This document shows, in pieces, positions 1 to 7,215 of a stretch of 21,282 nucleotides of DNA. This DNA is from a virus. Location of the stretch: positions 1-21,282 of the IMG/VR virus record IMGVR_UViG_3300025282_000303; one strand, written 5' to 3'. Each line of letters begins with the position of its first letter. The first letter of the stretch is position 1. A program made the translations under genes and the position numbers. The notes below the pieces were generated by a model. The model searched no databases. It worked only from the letters and a program-made list of their open reading frames with translations, and had not been told where the DNA came from.

Positions 1-588
1 CACCTGTGTGCCTGTTCTGTAATCTACGTTACCCGAACCATCTAATACTAAGAACTTATCTGTATCTGTTCCTGCCGCTGCAACGGTTGATAGCGTAAGC
101 GTATTAGCAACAGTAACCTTACCTGCAAATGCTGCCGTAGAATCAGCTACAGTGGCATTTGGAGTAAGAGTTATGTGAGTCACATAAGCATCTATGTCTG
201 CAATATTGTTAGCAAAGGTAACTACTCCACCATCAGCCACCGACCATCTCCACGCATCACCTGCTGTATCTCCTCGATCAGCATACAGATACATGTTAGC
301 GGCAGCACCATTGGCTCCTCTCACCGCAAGAGTCTGGGTATCTATGGATGACAAATGGATGGCGTCATCAAACTTGATCCTTCTCTTTGAAGAACCACTT
401 GTTACCTGGACATCAAATTCACCATTAGTTGTATGAGCAATTGCCCAGTAACCACTAGAGTTTGTGGTGGTAGAGGCTCTACTGGTAGCTGTATCGTTCT
501 TGTCAAATAAGTTGATCGTGGCTCCAGAGATTGCCGCCCCTGCATCGTCATAAACGAATCCCTTGAAGTTAATCGTTGGGGTTGCCAT
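1..588 (-). CDS. Tail fibre / receptor-binding-like protein, N-terminal part (runs off the left edge)
   Basis: An open frame runs from ATG at 588 to the window edge without a stop, giving 196 codons; the C-terminus lies outside. The start is firm: AGGAGGT sits at 603-597, eight bases before the ATG, and the preceding gene stops two bases upstream. Residues 5-70 (beginning INFKGFVYDDAGAAISGATI) look like a small carboxypeptidase-regulatory-like or Ig-like beta-sandwich, with the GxV-x-D-x-G-x-x-ISGA-x-I pattern and an SSGYW strand. Next come the TLAVRGANGAAANMYLYAD and GDAWRW motifs seen in many phage tail proteins, then Ala/Thr/Val-rich beta repeats ending near FLVLDGSGNVDYRTG. The likely role is a virion tail appendage that contacts the host surface. 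The general class is fairly sure; the receptor and the missing C-terminal half are unknown. Confidence 0.72.
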   Translation of the reverse strand, partial: MATPTINFKGFVYDDAGAAISGATINLFDKNDTATSRASTTTNSSGYWAIAHTTNGEFDVQVTSGSSKRRIKFDDAIHLSSIDTQTLAVRGANGAAANMYLYADRGDTAGDAWRWSVADGGVVTFANNIADIDAYVTHITLTPNATVADSTAAFAGKVTVANTLTLSTVAAAGTDTDKFLVLDGSGNVDYRTGTQV

Positions 589-590
589 TT

Positions 591-989
591 CTATCTACCT
601 CCTAATCGGGAGCGATCTTGATAATTTAACGCATCCCTTGTTATTCCTACAGGATCTTGTTCTAAATCGTCCTCGTCTACAAATATTAATGTTATGCCTA
701 AACCTGCCAGTGCCTCTCGTGCCATTATGTCACGTGCCTTAGTATCAGCACCCAGGTGGTAGTGATAATACACCCCTTGCACGTTAACTGCCAAGTTTGG
801 AGGATTAGTAAAGTCGAAGTCAAGAACCATTCCTCCCTTATCCAAGCGTCCTCCGAACTGGCTACTCTGGTATGAGAAGTCAACTCCGTCCTCATAACCC
901 AATTGCGCTAACGCTGCATAGAACATCCATTCAGGGAGCGATCCTGTCCATTCGTCAGGCGGAGACTGTATAACACTCTGAGTAACCAT
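591..989 (-). CDS. PD-(D/E)XK / Vsr-like nuclease-fold protein in the tail cluster
   Basis: This 132-residue protein starts at ATG 989, which shares a base with the stop of the gene before it (TAATG). A longer frame from TTG at 1013 is possible but less likely. The pattern suggests a small Vsr/DUF559-type restriction-endonuclease-like fold. Glu20 lies in an N-terminal helix (GSLPEWMFYAALAQLGY), and GGMVLDFDF supplies a catalytic-type Asp57. The strand LAVNVQGVYYHYH occupies the usual E-x-K position. A helix with K84 and D87 follows, then GITLIFVDEDDL as the last strand. The canonical Glu/Lys pair is replaced by Val/Gln, so activity is uncertain; I recall similar VQG-type proteins near phage tail genes but could not search. 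Possible roles are DNA processing, attack on host DNA after delivery, or a purely structural use of the fold. The fold assignment is inferred. Confidence 0.55.
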   Translation of the reverse strand: MVTQSVIQSPPDEWTGSLPEWMFYAALAQLGYEDGVDFSYQSSQFGGRLDKGGMVLDFDFTNPPNLAVNVQGVYYHYHLGADTKARDIMAREALAGLGITLIFVDEDDLEQDPVGITRDALNYQDRSRLGGR

Positions 990-1282
990 TAGCCGTCCAG
1001 TATCACCACCCAAGAAACTTTGTCGCCATTACTTGCCACGTCTACATAGAACGTAGAAAAGGGAATAGTCCCGCCCACGTCAGCAAAGTTAATTTCTAAT
1101 TCATTCCCAGCAGATAGTTCATATCCGTTGGTAGTAGTAATATCGCTAACACCAAAGTAAGCAATCCCTGAATTGGCAGCGAGTGCTTTAACCTTGATCC
1201 AACGAACACGATTAGCAGTGTTACTAAGCTGTTGCTCAGTTCCTGATGTAGCGACTGTAGTTGTTCCTGCGTCAAATATCAT
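989..1282 (-). CDS. Small beta-rich virion protein, function unknown
   Basis: This 97-residue protein starts at ATG 1282, overlapping the stop of the gene before it by four bases (ATGA), and its own stop overlaps the next ATG by one base (TAATG). Translation is therefore probably coupled along the tail genes. The sequence has no signal peptide or membrane helix and alternates short beta strands (RVRWIKVKALAANSG, AYFGVSDITTTNGYEL, ELEINFADV, FYVDVASNGDKVSWVVIL) with Gly/Asn turns. That suggests a single compact beta-sandwich. Phage tail loci often carry such small proteins as tail-tip, fibre-attachment or surface-decoration subunits, so a virion role is inferred from composition and position only. 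I do not recognise the family. Confidence 0.6.
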   Translation of the reverse strand: MIFDAGTTTVATSGTEQQLSNTANRVRWIKVKALAANSGIAYFGVSDITTTNGYELSAGNELEINFADVGGTIPFSTFYVDVASNGDKVSWVVILDG

Positions 1283-3228
1283 GGCTCCACCAGTGAGATC
1301 CTACTCACGCCTCTCTCGTCCATACCTGTATACTCTATACCTGTAGCACTCACAACATCAACGTAGTAATTGCGTGTGCCTCCGCTATCGTCACGGAAAG
1401 TGAATTCCACCAGGGTGTTAGACTCTATTGCGCTTATAAGATTAGAGCGAAGTCCTTTTGGATTGTTACCTTTATAAGATTCGTTTAATGATACTTCAAC
1501 TGAGTGTCCATACTTAGCGGGTAGCTTCTTGCGATACTCAAGCGTCAAGCTAACTACGTCTGGAGACTTTTTCATAATTGCTGTGGTAGTTCCTGCTTCC
1601 CTTGCCAGTGTTAACTTAAATTTTATTGATCGGAAAGTCGTTCCTACGTTAGATCCAAAGGTATAAGTAGTAGTGCCGTCAGACGTAATAGTCCCCATAG
1701 ACGTATACGAATCAGAATAATCTATCGCATACTGGACCACTACAGTTTCATTAGAACCGGCATCCTCAACCTCAACCTTCAACTTCAATGCCAGCTTGTC
1801 TACCTCAGACTGGCTTGCGTCAAACCAGGGAGACTCTATATAACCAGTGGTTTCATACTCCATGTTTACTAGCTGAGTAGGATTGATAACATCAGGCGGA
1901 AGCATCTGATGATACACCACACCGTTCCATCCCCAGAATAATCTATAGTCTCCCTCTCCCGCACTAGTAACTAGCATCTCGGTGATAGGTTGACCTGCTG
2001 ATGGTGCAGACCAAAGTGTCTGCCATCCCACGTCATTCCATGCAACTATAGAAGAAGTTCCCGAACTATCAGGAATAGCAGGAGAACTATGTCCTACCAT
2101 ACCAGCAGTTGCACCAGACTGATAAGCCATAGCAGGAGCCGGAGTAGCAGGTGCAGCCGTAGCATCGACTGCTGCTATCAGTTCCGTATGACTACCAATC
2201 AGCCTCTTGATAGTTCCTCGATTAGCTTCAGGTAAACCGTCATCTTTGTCAGGACCTGTTACGGTGATAACCGCAGACTGCGCTCCGTTAATATACTTGT
2301 AGATCCCTAGCCCTGACGGGAGATATATAGCATCCCTCCACCTAGTCGTTCCCGATCCATTGAATTCATGTAATGGTAATTTAAATTCTGTCTCTACCCA
2401 CCTGGCATTAGCAGAATCATGTGCGTATAGTCCTGTCTTAGTACTTGCATATAAGATCAAATCACCAGTAGCGTCACGTCCTACAAATAATGCGGTGACA
2501 TATCCGCTTTGGACAGGCAACTGTGCGTCATCCACCTTTGTTCCGTTCAAGGTTAGGGTATACCAAAGGAGTCCTGCGGAATCTATTCCCCATAACCGAT
2601 CATCCCAATAGGCAATAAACTTAACACCATCTGTAGTCTTTGTAGGCACAGAGGCATAAGACACATCCGTTACTGTTGTCGAAGAAGCAAAGTAAGAATA
2701 CCCTGCCTCATGTGCGACAACTACGTTATCAGTGCCACCCATTCTTGTCGTAAGGCTGTCGTTAGGACTACCAGGGAAAGTGTAGTCACTTCCACCGTGC
2801 TGAACCCTCTCCCACTTTGAATTACCATTTGTGTAGAAGTAAGGCACTGTTCCGTACCCTGCATATAGTGTCGATCCTAGTTCTGCAATGAATGTGATCT
2901 CTCCATCTATAGCCGTACCTGCTGCTGTCTCTGCTGTAGTTGCATTAGCTAAAGCAGACAAGACCAAGTGATGCCTGTGTCTCAGGTTAAGAGTGCTATA
3001 CCATGCTCTGTCCACATCAGCAGCCCCTTGCATACGCTCTACTCCTATACCTCCACGCCAGTCAGACCAACTGATAACACTGGATCTAATCTGTGAGTCC
3101 TTAGTGGTATCTCCGATGGTAATCTTTGCCGGATATATAGATGCAAGCGTTGATTGAACAGGGCGAGTTAACGGGTAATACGTCCCGTTTAAATATATCT
3201 CGTTAGTTTCTACAACTTTGTTTGCCAT
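1279..3228 (-). CDS. Large beta-rich (propeller-like) tail protein, possible tail hub/nozzle
   Basis: This 649-residue protein starts at ATG 3228, sharing one base with the adaptor stop (TAATG). Residues of about 85-430 contain recurring blade-like strands: FIAELGSTLYAGYG, FIAYWDDRLWGIDSAG, LILYASTKTGLYAHD, RWRDAIYLPSGLGIYKY and YRLFWGWNGVVYHQML. This is the pattern of a beta-propeller. From about residue 463 (TGYIESPWFDA) a second beta domain follows, ending in FRDDSGGTRNYYVDVVS and YTGMDERGVSRISLVEP. The order adaptor then large beta-propeller-like protein resembles the tail hub or nozzle of short-tailed phages (tail tubular protein B-like position). It could instead be a tail-surface or receptor-binding protein. 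A structural virion role is likely; the exact part of the tail is inferred from order. Confidence 0.66.
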   Translation of the reverse strand: MANKVVETNEIYLNGTYYPLTRPVQSTLASIYPAKITIGDTTKDSQIRSSVISWSDWRGGIGVERMQGAADVDRAWYSTLNLRHRHHLVLSALANATTAETAAGTAIDGEITFIAELGSTLYAGYGTVPYFYTNGNSKWERVQHGGSDYTFPGSPNDSLTTRMGGTDNVVVAHEAGYSYFASSTTVTDVSYASVPTKTTDGVKFIAYWDDRLWGIDSAGLLWYTLTLNGTKVDDAQLPVQSGYVTALFVGRDATGDLILYASTKTGLYAHDSANARWVETEFKLPLHEFNGSGTTRWRDAIYLPSGLGIYKYINGAQSAVITVTGPDKDDGLPEANRGTIKRLIGSHTELIAAVDATAAPATPAPAMAYQSGATAGMVGHSSPAIPDSSGTSSIVAWNDVGWQTLWSAPSAGQPITEMLVTSAGEGDYRLFWGWNGVVYHQMLPPDVINPTQLVNMEYETTGYIESPWFDASQSEVDKLALKLKVEVEDAGSNETVVVQYAIDYSDSYTSMGTITSDGTTTYTFGSNVGTTFRSIKFKLTLAREAGTTTAIMKKSPDVVSLTLEYRKKLPAKYGHSVEVSLNESYKGNNPKGLRSNLISAIESNTLVEFTFRDDSGGTRNYYVDVVSATGIEYTGMDERGVSRISLVEP

Positions 3229-4490
3229 TACTCAACCCATCTACCTGTAATCATAGTAGGGAACGCTCTCTTTGATTGCTCCGCAAGCCCAAACCAGAAC
3301 GCTGCCTGTTGCCGTCTTTGGTCAGGATCTGTAGAAGCTCCTCCCGAATTAGCAGCAAACGCTAACGCTGTTGCTCTGGCTATTATATAGCTGTCATCTA
3401 TCTCAGAAGTAGCTGTTTCTGTTGAAAGTAACGCTGGCTTGTCTCCACCCTGGATCTTGATCAATTTGTATCCCACTTCAAGACGGGCTGAGTCAGACAG
3501 TATCAAGTCTCTTGCTGAACGATCTATCCTCCATAAATGCTTTGGAAGAATCACCCAGTCGGCTGTATCGTTCTCAACCACCTTAATATCATCAAGTCTT
3601 ACCTGACAGGCTCCTAACTCCGAATCATACTCCAGACCTATAGATATGATTGCCGTATCTGTCTCCGGGTTAGCTAGAGCCATTCTTACGAAAGTCCAAG
3701 TGTTAGCTGTTAATGCAGGGACTTCTAAAGTTTCTATCGGAGATGCACAAGAAGCTGAGTCATCCAGGAGAATCTTTAAATTCCCTGCGCTTGTAGCTAC
3801 GGTAGACTTGATCCAACACTCTAAGTAATCGTACTTAGATATATCTTTGCTTCCTATGGAATCAGTAGCTATCTCGCCGCCGGTTGCTGCTCCTGCTATG
3901 ACAAACTTGTTACTACCAGTTCCTCTTTTCTTGTCCTCTGTATCTACAGTAACTGTAATGTCACTATCAACTGTCTCGTCAAACGCTGCATTGCAAGAAT
4001 GTAATAGGGTTGATGAAACTTTACTTCTATAGAATAGTCTGTTAATTATCGAAATATTAGACGGGATATCAAACCGCATGTTCCTGCTGTCTGCGTGTAG
4101 TTCCACGTTCTCTGTCGGATGGTACGCTTGACCTGTGGTATCTATGATCGCCTGGTTAATGAACTCATCAATTACTTCAGGACGAAATTCGTCATCCCAT
4201 ATCTCAAATGTATCTCCGGCAGCCGTAGCAAATGAATATGCTTGTTGTACCGTTAACCTGTAAGCACTTGCTGTGTAGTCACTAATGATCCTGGTTTCAG
4301 TATTGTTGGAGTTGGTGACGTCAGCAACCACGAGCCACTTACCATTATAAGAATCATCGCCACCAACGAGCGAAAGAGATATCAATGTCGTTGTTGATCC
4401 TGCGTCATAAGCAGTACCAGTTCGAATCGCTCCTAGATTGTTTCCGATACTTTGTCGGAGTTGCTTTCTTGTTCTTCCTTGCACTGGCAT
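3228..4490 (-). CDS. Head-tail adaptor-like protein with two inserted beta domains
   Basis: This 420-residue protein starts at ATG 4490, with an AGAGG Shine-Dalgarno seven bases before it. Three parts are visible. First, residues 1-20 (RKQLRQSIGNN) and about 99-157 (RPEVIDEFINQAI, YHPTENVELH, FDIPSNISIINRLFYR) plus 308-420 form a mostly helical frame resembling podoviral adaptor or tail tubular protein A/P22 gp4-type proteins. Second, residues about 22-98 form a small beta module ending AAGDTFEIW. Third, residues about 160-307 look like a carbohydrate-binding-type beta-sandwich, with KRGTGSNKFVI, DISKYDYLECWIKS, NTWTFVRMAL, AIISIGLEYDS and QVRLDDIKVVE. The adaptor reading fits its place between the capsid genes and the large tail protein. 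The insertions probably project from the neck. The sandwich is judged by pattern only. Confidence 0.62.
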   Translation of the reverse strand: MPVQGRTRKQLRQSIGNNLGAIRTGTAYDAGSTTTLISLSLVGGDDSYNGKWLVVADVTNSNNTETRIISDYTASAYRLTVQQAYSFATAAGDTFEIWDDEFRPEVIDEFINQAIIDTTGQAYHPTENVELHADSRNMRFDIPSNISIINRLFYRSKVSSTLLHSCNAAFDETVDSDITVTVDTEDKKRGTGSNKFVIAGAATGGEIATDSIGSKDISKYDYLECWIKSTVATSAGNLKILLDDSASCASPIETLEVPALTANTWTFVRMALANPETDTAIISIGLEYDSELGACQVRLDDIKVVENDTADWVILPKHLWRIDRSARDLILSDSARLEVGYKLIKIQGGDKPALLSTETATSEIDDSYIIARATALAFAANSGGASTDPDQRRQQAAFWFGLAEQSKRAFPTMITGRWVE

Positions 4491-4636
4491 AATAAAGCCT
4501 CTTCTTGCAATCGAAGTACAGTTCGCTTAAGAGCCACAATCTGTACCTCATAATCAGTTATTATATTAATCTTGTCACTCAAGACAGCCTGTATGTCTTG
4601 GTTAGTTATGCTAATCTCTGTACTCTGTTCGACCAT
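4433..4636 (-). CDS. Small coiled-coil protein overlapping the adaptor gene
   Basis: A 67-residue frame starts at ATG 4636, which shares one base with the stop of the previous gene (TGATG) and so is probably translated by coupling. Residues of about 15-50 (DIQAVLSDKINIITDY and VALKRTVLRLQEEALL) carry spaced Ile/Leu/Val consistent with a short coiled coil. The C-terminus is acidic and polar. The last 58 bases lie in a different frame from the start of the adaptor gene, an unusually long overlap for this tightly packed locus. Similar tiny helical proteins between capsid and connector genes occur in many phages without a known job. It is probably real because coupling and spacing are tidy and no competing frame covers 4491-4635. 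Function is unknown. Confidence 0.5.
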   Translation of the reverse strand: MVEQSTEISITNQDIQAVLSDKINIITDYEVQIVALKRTVLRLQEEALLCQCKEEQESNSDKVSETI

Positions 4637-4992
4637 CAGATACCTCTATATGTTATTTTGTTGTTAGTAGATTCTCGCATCATTGCGGTATATTTTCTAA
4701 ATTCTTCTATTGCCTTACCTATCTCCTTGAGTTCATCTCCCGTAGGCTTACGCTTCATCTCTCGTTCCTTTTCTTCTTCTAAGAAAGTCTCGAAGGATTG
4801 CGCTGCCATGTCCTCTATGTGCGCCTTGCTAACCATAGAATCAGCAGGGATTGATACCTCACACATTCTTCCCGTGATAGGAGACTTCATCTTGAACTGG
4901 TGAACCACCATAGACGCCCCAGACTCGCCATTAAACCCAACGTCAGTTGAGCCTAAGTAGACCATGCCTTGAGGCGTCCATAGTGCATCCAC
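4636..4992 (-). CDS. Small virion-locus protein of unknown function
   Basis: A 118-residue protein begins at GTG 4992, three bases after the previous stop; no strong ribosome-binding site is visible, so coupling to the decoration-like gene is likely. An internal ATG at 4965 is an alternative start but also lacks a well-spaced Shine-Dalgarno. The N-terminal half is beta-like (TPQGMVYLGSTDVGF, VVHQFKMKSPITGRMCEVSI). The C-terminal half is a charged helix (FETFLEEEKEREMKRKPTGDELKEI and the run up to EEFRKYTAMM) ending NNKITYRGI. No membrane segment, signal peptide or known catalytic motif is visible. Position after the capsid genes and before the adaptor suggests a head-completion or connector accessory part, but this is inferred from order alone. 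Confidence 0.52.
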   Translation of the reverse strand: MDALWTPQGMVYLGSTDVGFNGESGASMVVHQFKMKSPITGRMCEVSIPADSMVSKAHIEDMAAQSFETFLEEEKEREMKRKPTGDELKEIGKAIEEFRKYTAMMRESTNNKITYRGI

Positions 4993-4995
4993 TGA

Positions 4996-5766
4996 TTACG
5001 CTCGTATTTTTAACATTACTTGCTGATAGTCAGTAGAAACCGCAGCAATACTTATTGCAACACCAATTGGTTCCAAGTCAGTAGCACCTGAAGAATCATG
5101 CAAAGTAGCCATACCGCTCTGTCCTGACACTTCGCTGACCTCAATAGCATTACCTAAAGTCATAGCTGTAGTTCCGCTTACCTCAACAGAAGCAACGCCA
5201 TATGTTTGAAGCCAGAAGTAGTAAGAAGCAGTTACTGGAATAGGCGTAACACCAAGTGGTCCTGTTGTCTGGGTGCCATCACCATCAATGAGTTTTACTC
5301 CTGCATAAAGGTTTTCCCTTAATCCACATAAAGAAGCAGTAGTTAATGCAGTTCTTATTCCATCTTCTTCATCAAGCGTGATGATGACCGTGTTATCGGC
5401 AGATGCATCGTGAGCAGGATGCGACTTGATTCTATAGACTTCACCTTCGCCCGGTCCATCATTGAACATCAAGTATCCATCTGCATATTGGTCTTTGGTT
5501 AAGTCAGTAGTTGGTACTTCTATGCTAATTGTTGTATCACCAACACTATGAGCAGCAGTAGCAGCAACATCCATATCGTGTGCAGCAACTACGGCAGTAC
5601 CGTCAACAATCTTTCCAGCGGTGGCAAGTGACGTTCCGTCATCCTTTGCATAATAGAACACCCTGCCGTCAGGAGTTGTAGCCCTTGTTCCTAGCTTCTG
5701 CCTTTGGTCTGAAGTCTCCACTTTTTCTTGTCCATAAGACAAGTTTACTGTTAATGGAAATGCCAT
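4996..5766 (-). CDS. Capsid decoration-like structural protein
   Basis: This 256-residue protein starts at ATG 5766 behind a near-perfect AAGGAGGT six bases upstream, the mark of a highly translated virion gene. The N-terminus (QKLGTRATTPDGRVFYYAK) matches a pattern I associate with phage proteins encoded just after the major capsid protein. Residues about 70-140 contain a beta module with DQYADGYLMFNDGPGEGEVY and VIITLDEEDGI. The C-terminal part has PIPVTASYYFWLQTYGVASV and ends LEPIGVAISI then VSTDYQQVMLKIRA. The composition is low in charge and rich in Ala, Thr, Val and Gly, as expected for a beta-rich outer capsid protein. The likely role is decorating or stabilising the head. It could instead be a head-fibre or connector ring; placement and the strong ribosome site favour an abundant capsid protein. 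Confidence 0.58.
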   Translation of the reverse strand: MAFPLTVNLSYGQEKVETSDQRQKLGTRATTPDGRVFYYAKDDGTSLATAGKIVDGTAVVAAHDMDVAATAAHSVGDTTISIEVPTTDLTKDQYADGYLMFNDGPGEGEVYRIKSHPAHDASADNTVIITLDEEDGIRTALTTASLCGLRENLYAGVKLIDGDGTQTTGPLGVTPIPVTASYYFWLQTYGVASVEVSGTTAMTLGNAIEVSEVSGQSGMATLHDSSGATDLEPIGVAISIAAVSTDYQQVMLKIRA

Positions 5767-5796
5767 TTTAAACCTCCTTAAAGGTTATTTATTTGA

Positions 5797-5814
5797 GCAG
5801 GTTCAAAGCCCTGC
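5797..5814 (-). other. Small inverted repeat before the decoration-like gene
   Basis: GCAGG at 5797-5801 pairs with CCTGC at 5810-5814 around an eight-base loop. It lies in the 114-base gap between the metal-binding-motif gene and the decoration-like gene, about 30 bases before that start. The minus-strand RNA continues into an A/T-rich stretch (TCAAATAAATA) but no run of U follows, so it is a weak candidate for a terminator or mRNA processing element. Confidence 0.2.
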
Positions 5815-5838
5815 GATCAACCGTTAAGATTAGAGTAG

Positions 5839-5869
5839 TGGGAGGCACGGTCAATCTTTACACCTCCCA
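5839..5869 (-). promoter_or_regulatory. Inverted repeat in the largest internal gap, possible mRNA hairpin
   Basis: TGGGAGG at 5839-5845 pairs with CCTCCCA at 5863-5869 around a 17-base loop; after one mismatch three more pairs are possible outside it. It lies directly after the stop of the metal-binding-motif gene, in the longest internal gap of the window. No U-tract follows on the minus-strand RNA, so an intrinsic terminator is not supported. A stability element or a structure setting the level of the next gene is possible. Confidence 0.3.
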
Positions 5870-5880
5870 TTACCCACTAA

Positions 5881-6291
5881 TTATTTATGTTCCTTTGTCT
5901 TATGGAACCTAAGTTGAGACGAAGCGGTTGCCTTGTCTTCAGCATCAGGAACAAAGTCGCACTGATCACAGGCGATTACTCGTTCCTTAACTGGATCTTC
6001 CGCAACTGTTCCATTCTTGGCTGTAGATTCCTTGCACCATTGGCAATCACACTGATCTCCGGGTTTCCATGGGAACAAACCGATCTTTGCCTTTCTGAGT
6101 ACATAGTCTGGGTTTCCTGGCACACCCTTTGTAGTTGAGCCGACAGGTTCAGATAGGTTCCCATCAACAGTATAACTTGCCTTGTGTCGATATAGGGTAG
6201 TTTTAGGTTGCCACTCGTCTATATACCGTAAAGTGAATCCTGCATTAGTTAATTCTAACTTTTGCTGGTTTCGTTCAGTTATTCCTACCAT
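5881..6291 (-). CDS. Small Cys/His-rich, probably zinc-binding protein after the capsid gene
   Basis: This 136-residue protein starts at ATG 6291 behind an AAAGGA ribosome site. Two metal-binding clusters are visible. The first is C81-x-C83-x2-C86 (GDQCDCQWCKE). The second is C108-x2-C111 (ACDQCDF) with H130 and H135 near the C-terminus (RFHKTKEHK). The second resembles a C2H2-type finger with a longer spacer. The N-terminal half (LTNAGFTLRYIDEWQPKTTL and GVPGNPDYVLRKAKIGLFPW) matches nothing I know. Possible roles are a capsid-associated or DNA-binding protein, or a regulator carried within the structural operon. Zinc binding is inferred from residue spacing, and the function is not assigned. 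Confidence 0.55.
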   Translation of the reverse strand: MVGITERNQQKLELTNAGFTLRYIDEWQPKTTLYRHKASYTVDGNLSEPVGSTTKGVPGNPDYVLRKAKIGLFPWKPGDQCDCQWCKESTAKNGTVAEDPVKERVIACDQCDFVPDAEDKATASSQLRFHKTKEHK

Positions 6292-6314
6292 GAATTATTC
6301 CTTTCGATTAGTGC

Positions 6315-7190
6315 CTATGAAGTTGCAATATCACCGATTTCAAATATAACTCCTGCTCCACGACTATCATCGAGTTCAAAGACTCCATAGTCAGCAGTCA
6401 AGACAACTTCAGTAGCTCTGAGTGACGCATCTCTTTGTCGCTCAGTTCTAGTATCAACGCTGGTAAGTGCAGCCATAGCTGTCTTATCAGCTATAACTCC
6501 AATACCAGAATCAACTCCAGATGTTTTCTCAATATTCCCATCTTCAAAAATGGAAACGCCATTGATGGGTCGCAAGCCACTATAGAAGTTCTTTAGCAAG
6601 TCTACGCTCCATCCAGATGTAAGTTCGCCACCTACTGTGCTAGTAATAGTAGCTGACTCTCCAGAGAGATAAGCAACTGCGTTTGGATGGTGATTGATAT
6701 ACAACTGATTACCAAACTTATTAGCTTTGGCGTTAGAAATAATAGCGTGAACATTTGCTGCACTCATATTTCTTCCGTCTAAACCCAGTTTAGTACCGCC
6801 ATTTAAGTTGGTATACAGAGCGATGACATCAGTATCTTTCTTTCGTGCCATCCCATCGCCCAACTGCCTCCCGATCATCGAAAAGACGTTATCAGCAGCT
6901 TGTCGAACAAGTTTATCAGTAAGAATTACCTTTGCTCCTACCTCAGATGCGGTAAGGTCAACGGTAGTCATACCAATCTCTTCCTCGTCAATTATATCCT
7001 GTCCGTCTGTCAAGTCACTCATTGTCATCTGACCGACTTTTGGAACAGTTACTTGTTTAGCCCCTTTAGGGAGCTTGAACTGCTCAATAAGAGCGATTGC
7101 CGGAGCGTTATGTTCCTCTGTATATCTGGCTGCTGAAATTATAATGCGTTGAGCATTTTCCAGATTGCCAGTTGTAGCTGTCTGTGCCAT
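6315..7190 (-). CDS. Major capsid protein (HK97-fold type)
   Basis: This 291-residue protein starts at ATG 7190 with AAGGAGA seven bases upstream. Typical coat features are visible: an N-terminal helix (NAQRIIISAARYTEEHNAP); beta strands flanking an extended loop (KQVTVPKVGQMTMSDLTDGQ, then EEEIGMTTVDLTASEVGAKV); VILTDKLVRQAADNVFSMIG leading into a spine-type helix; and a C-terminal RATEVVLTADYGVFELDDSR strand set characteristic of phage coat proteins. The length fits a compact HK97-type coat. It directly follows the scaffold gene, as expected for a coat that needs a separate scaffold, and no protease gene is visible. It forms the icosahedral shell. Confidence in the role is high; no attempt was made to assign a named subfamily. 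Confidence 0.88.
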   Translation of the reverse strand: MAQTATTGNLENAQRIIISAARYTEEHNAPAIALIEQFKLPKGAKQVTVPKVGQMTMSDLTDGQDIIDEEEIGMTTVDLTASEVGAKVILTDKLVRQAADNVFSMIGRQLGDGMARKKDTDVIALYTNLNGGTKLGLDGRNMSAANVHAIISNAKANKFGNQLYINHHPNAVAYLSGESATITSTVGGELTSGWSVDLLKNFYSGLRPINGVSIFEDGNIEKTSGVDSGIGVIADKTAMAALTSVDTRTERQRDASLRATEVVLTADYGVFELDDSRGAGVIFEIGDIATS

Positions 7191-7215
7191 TTTAAATTCT
7201 CCTTATAATATAAAT

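Noticed and set aside
4433-4490. Programmed frameshift joining the 67-residue frame to the adaptor
   Set aside because: No slippery heptamer is seen in the overlap and the adaptor has its own start and ribosome site.
4505-4903. 132-residue open frame on the plus strand
   Set aside because: Antisense to two small genes with good coupling on the minus strand; no ribosome site or recognisable content.
5839-5869. Intrinsic terminator
   Set aside because: The stem is plausible but no U-run follows on the minus-strand RNA.
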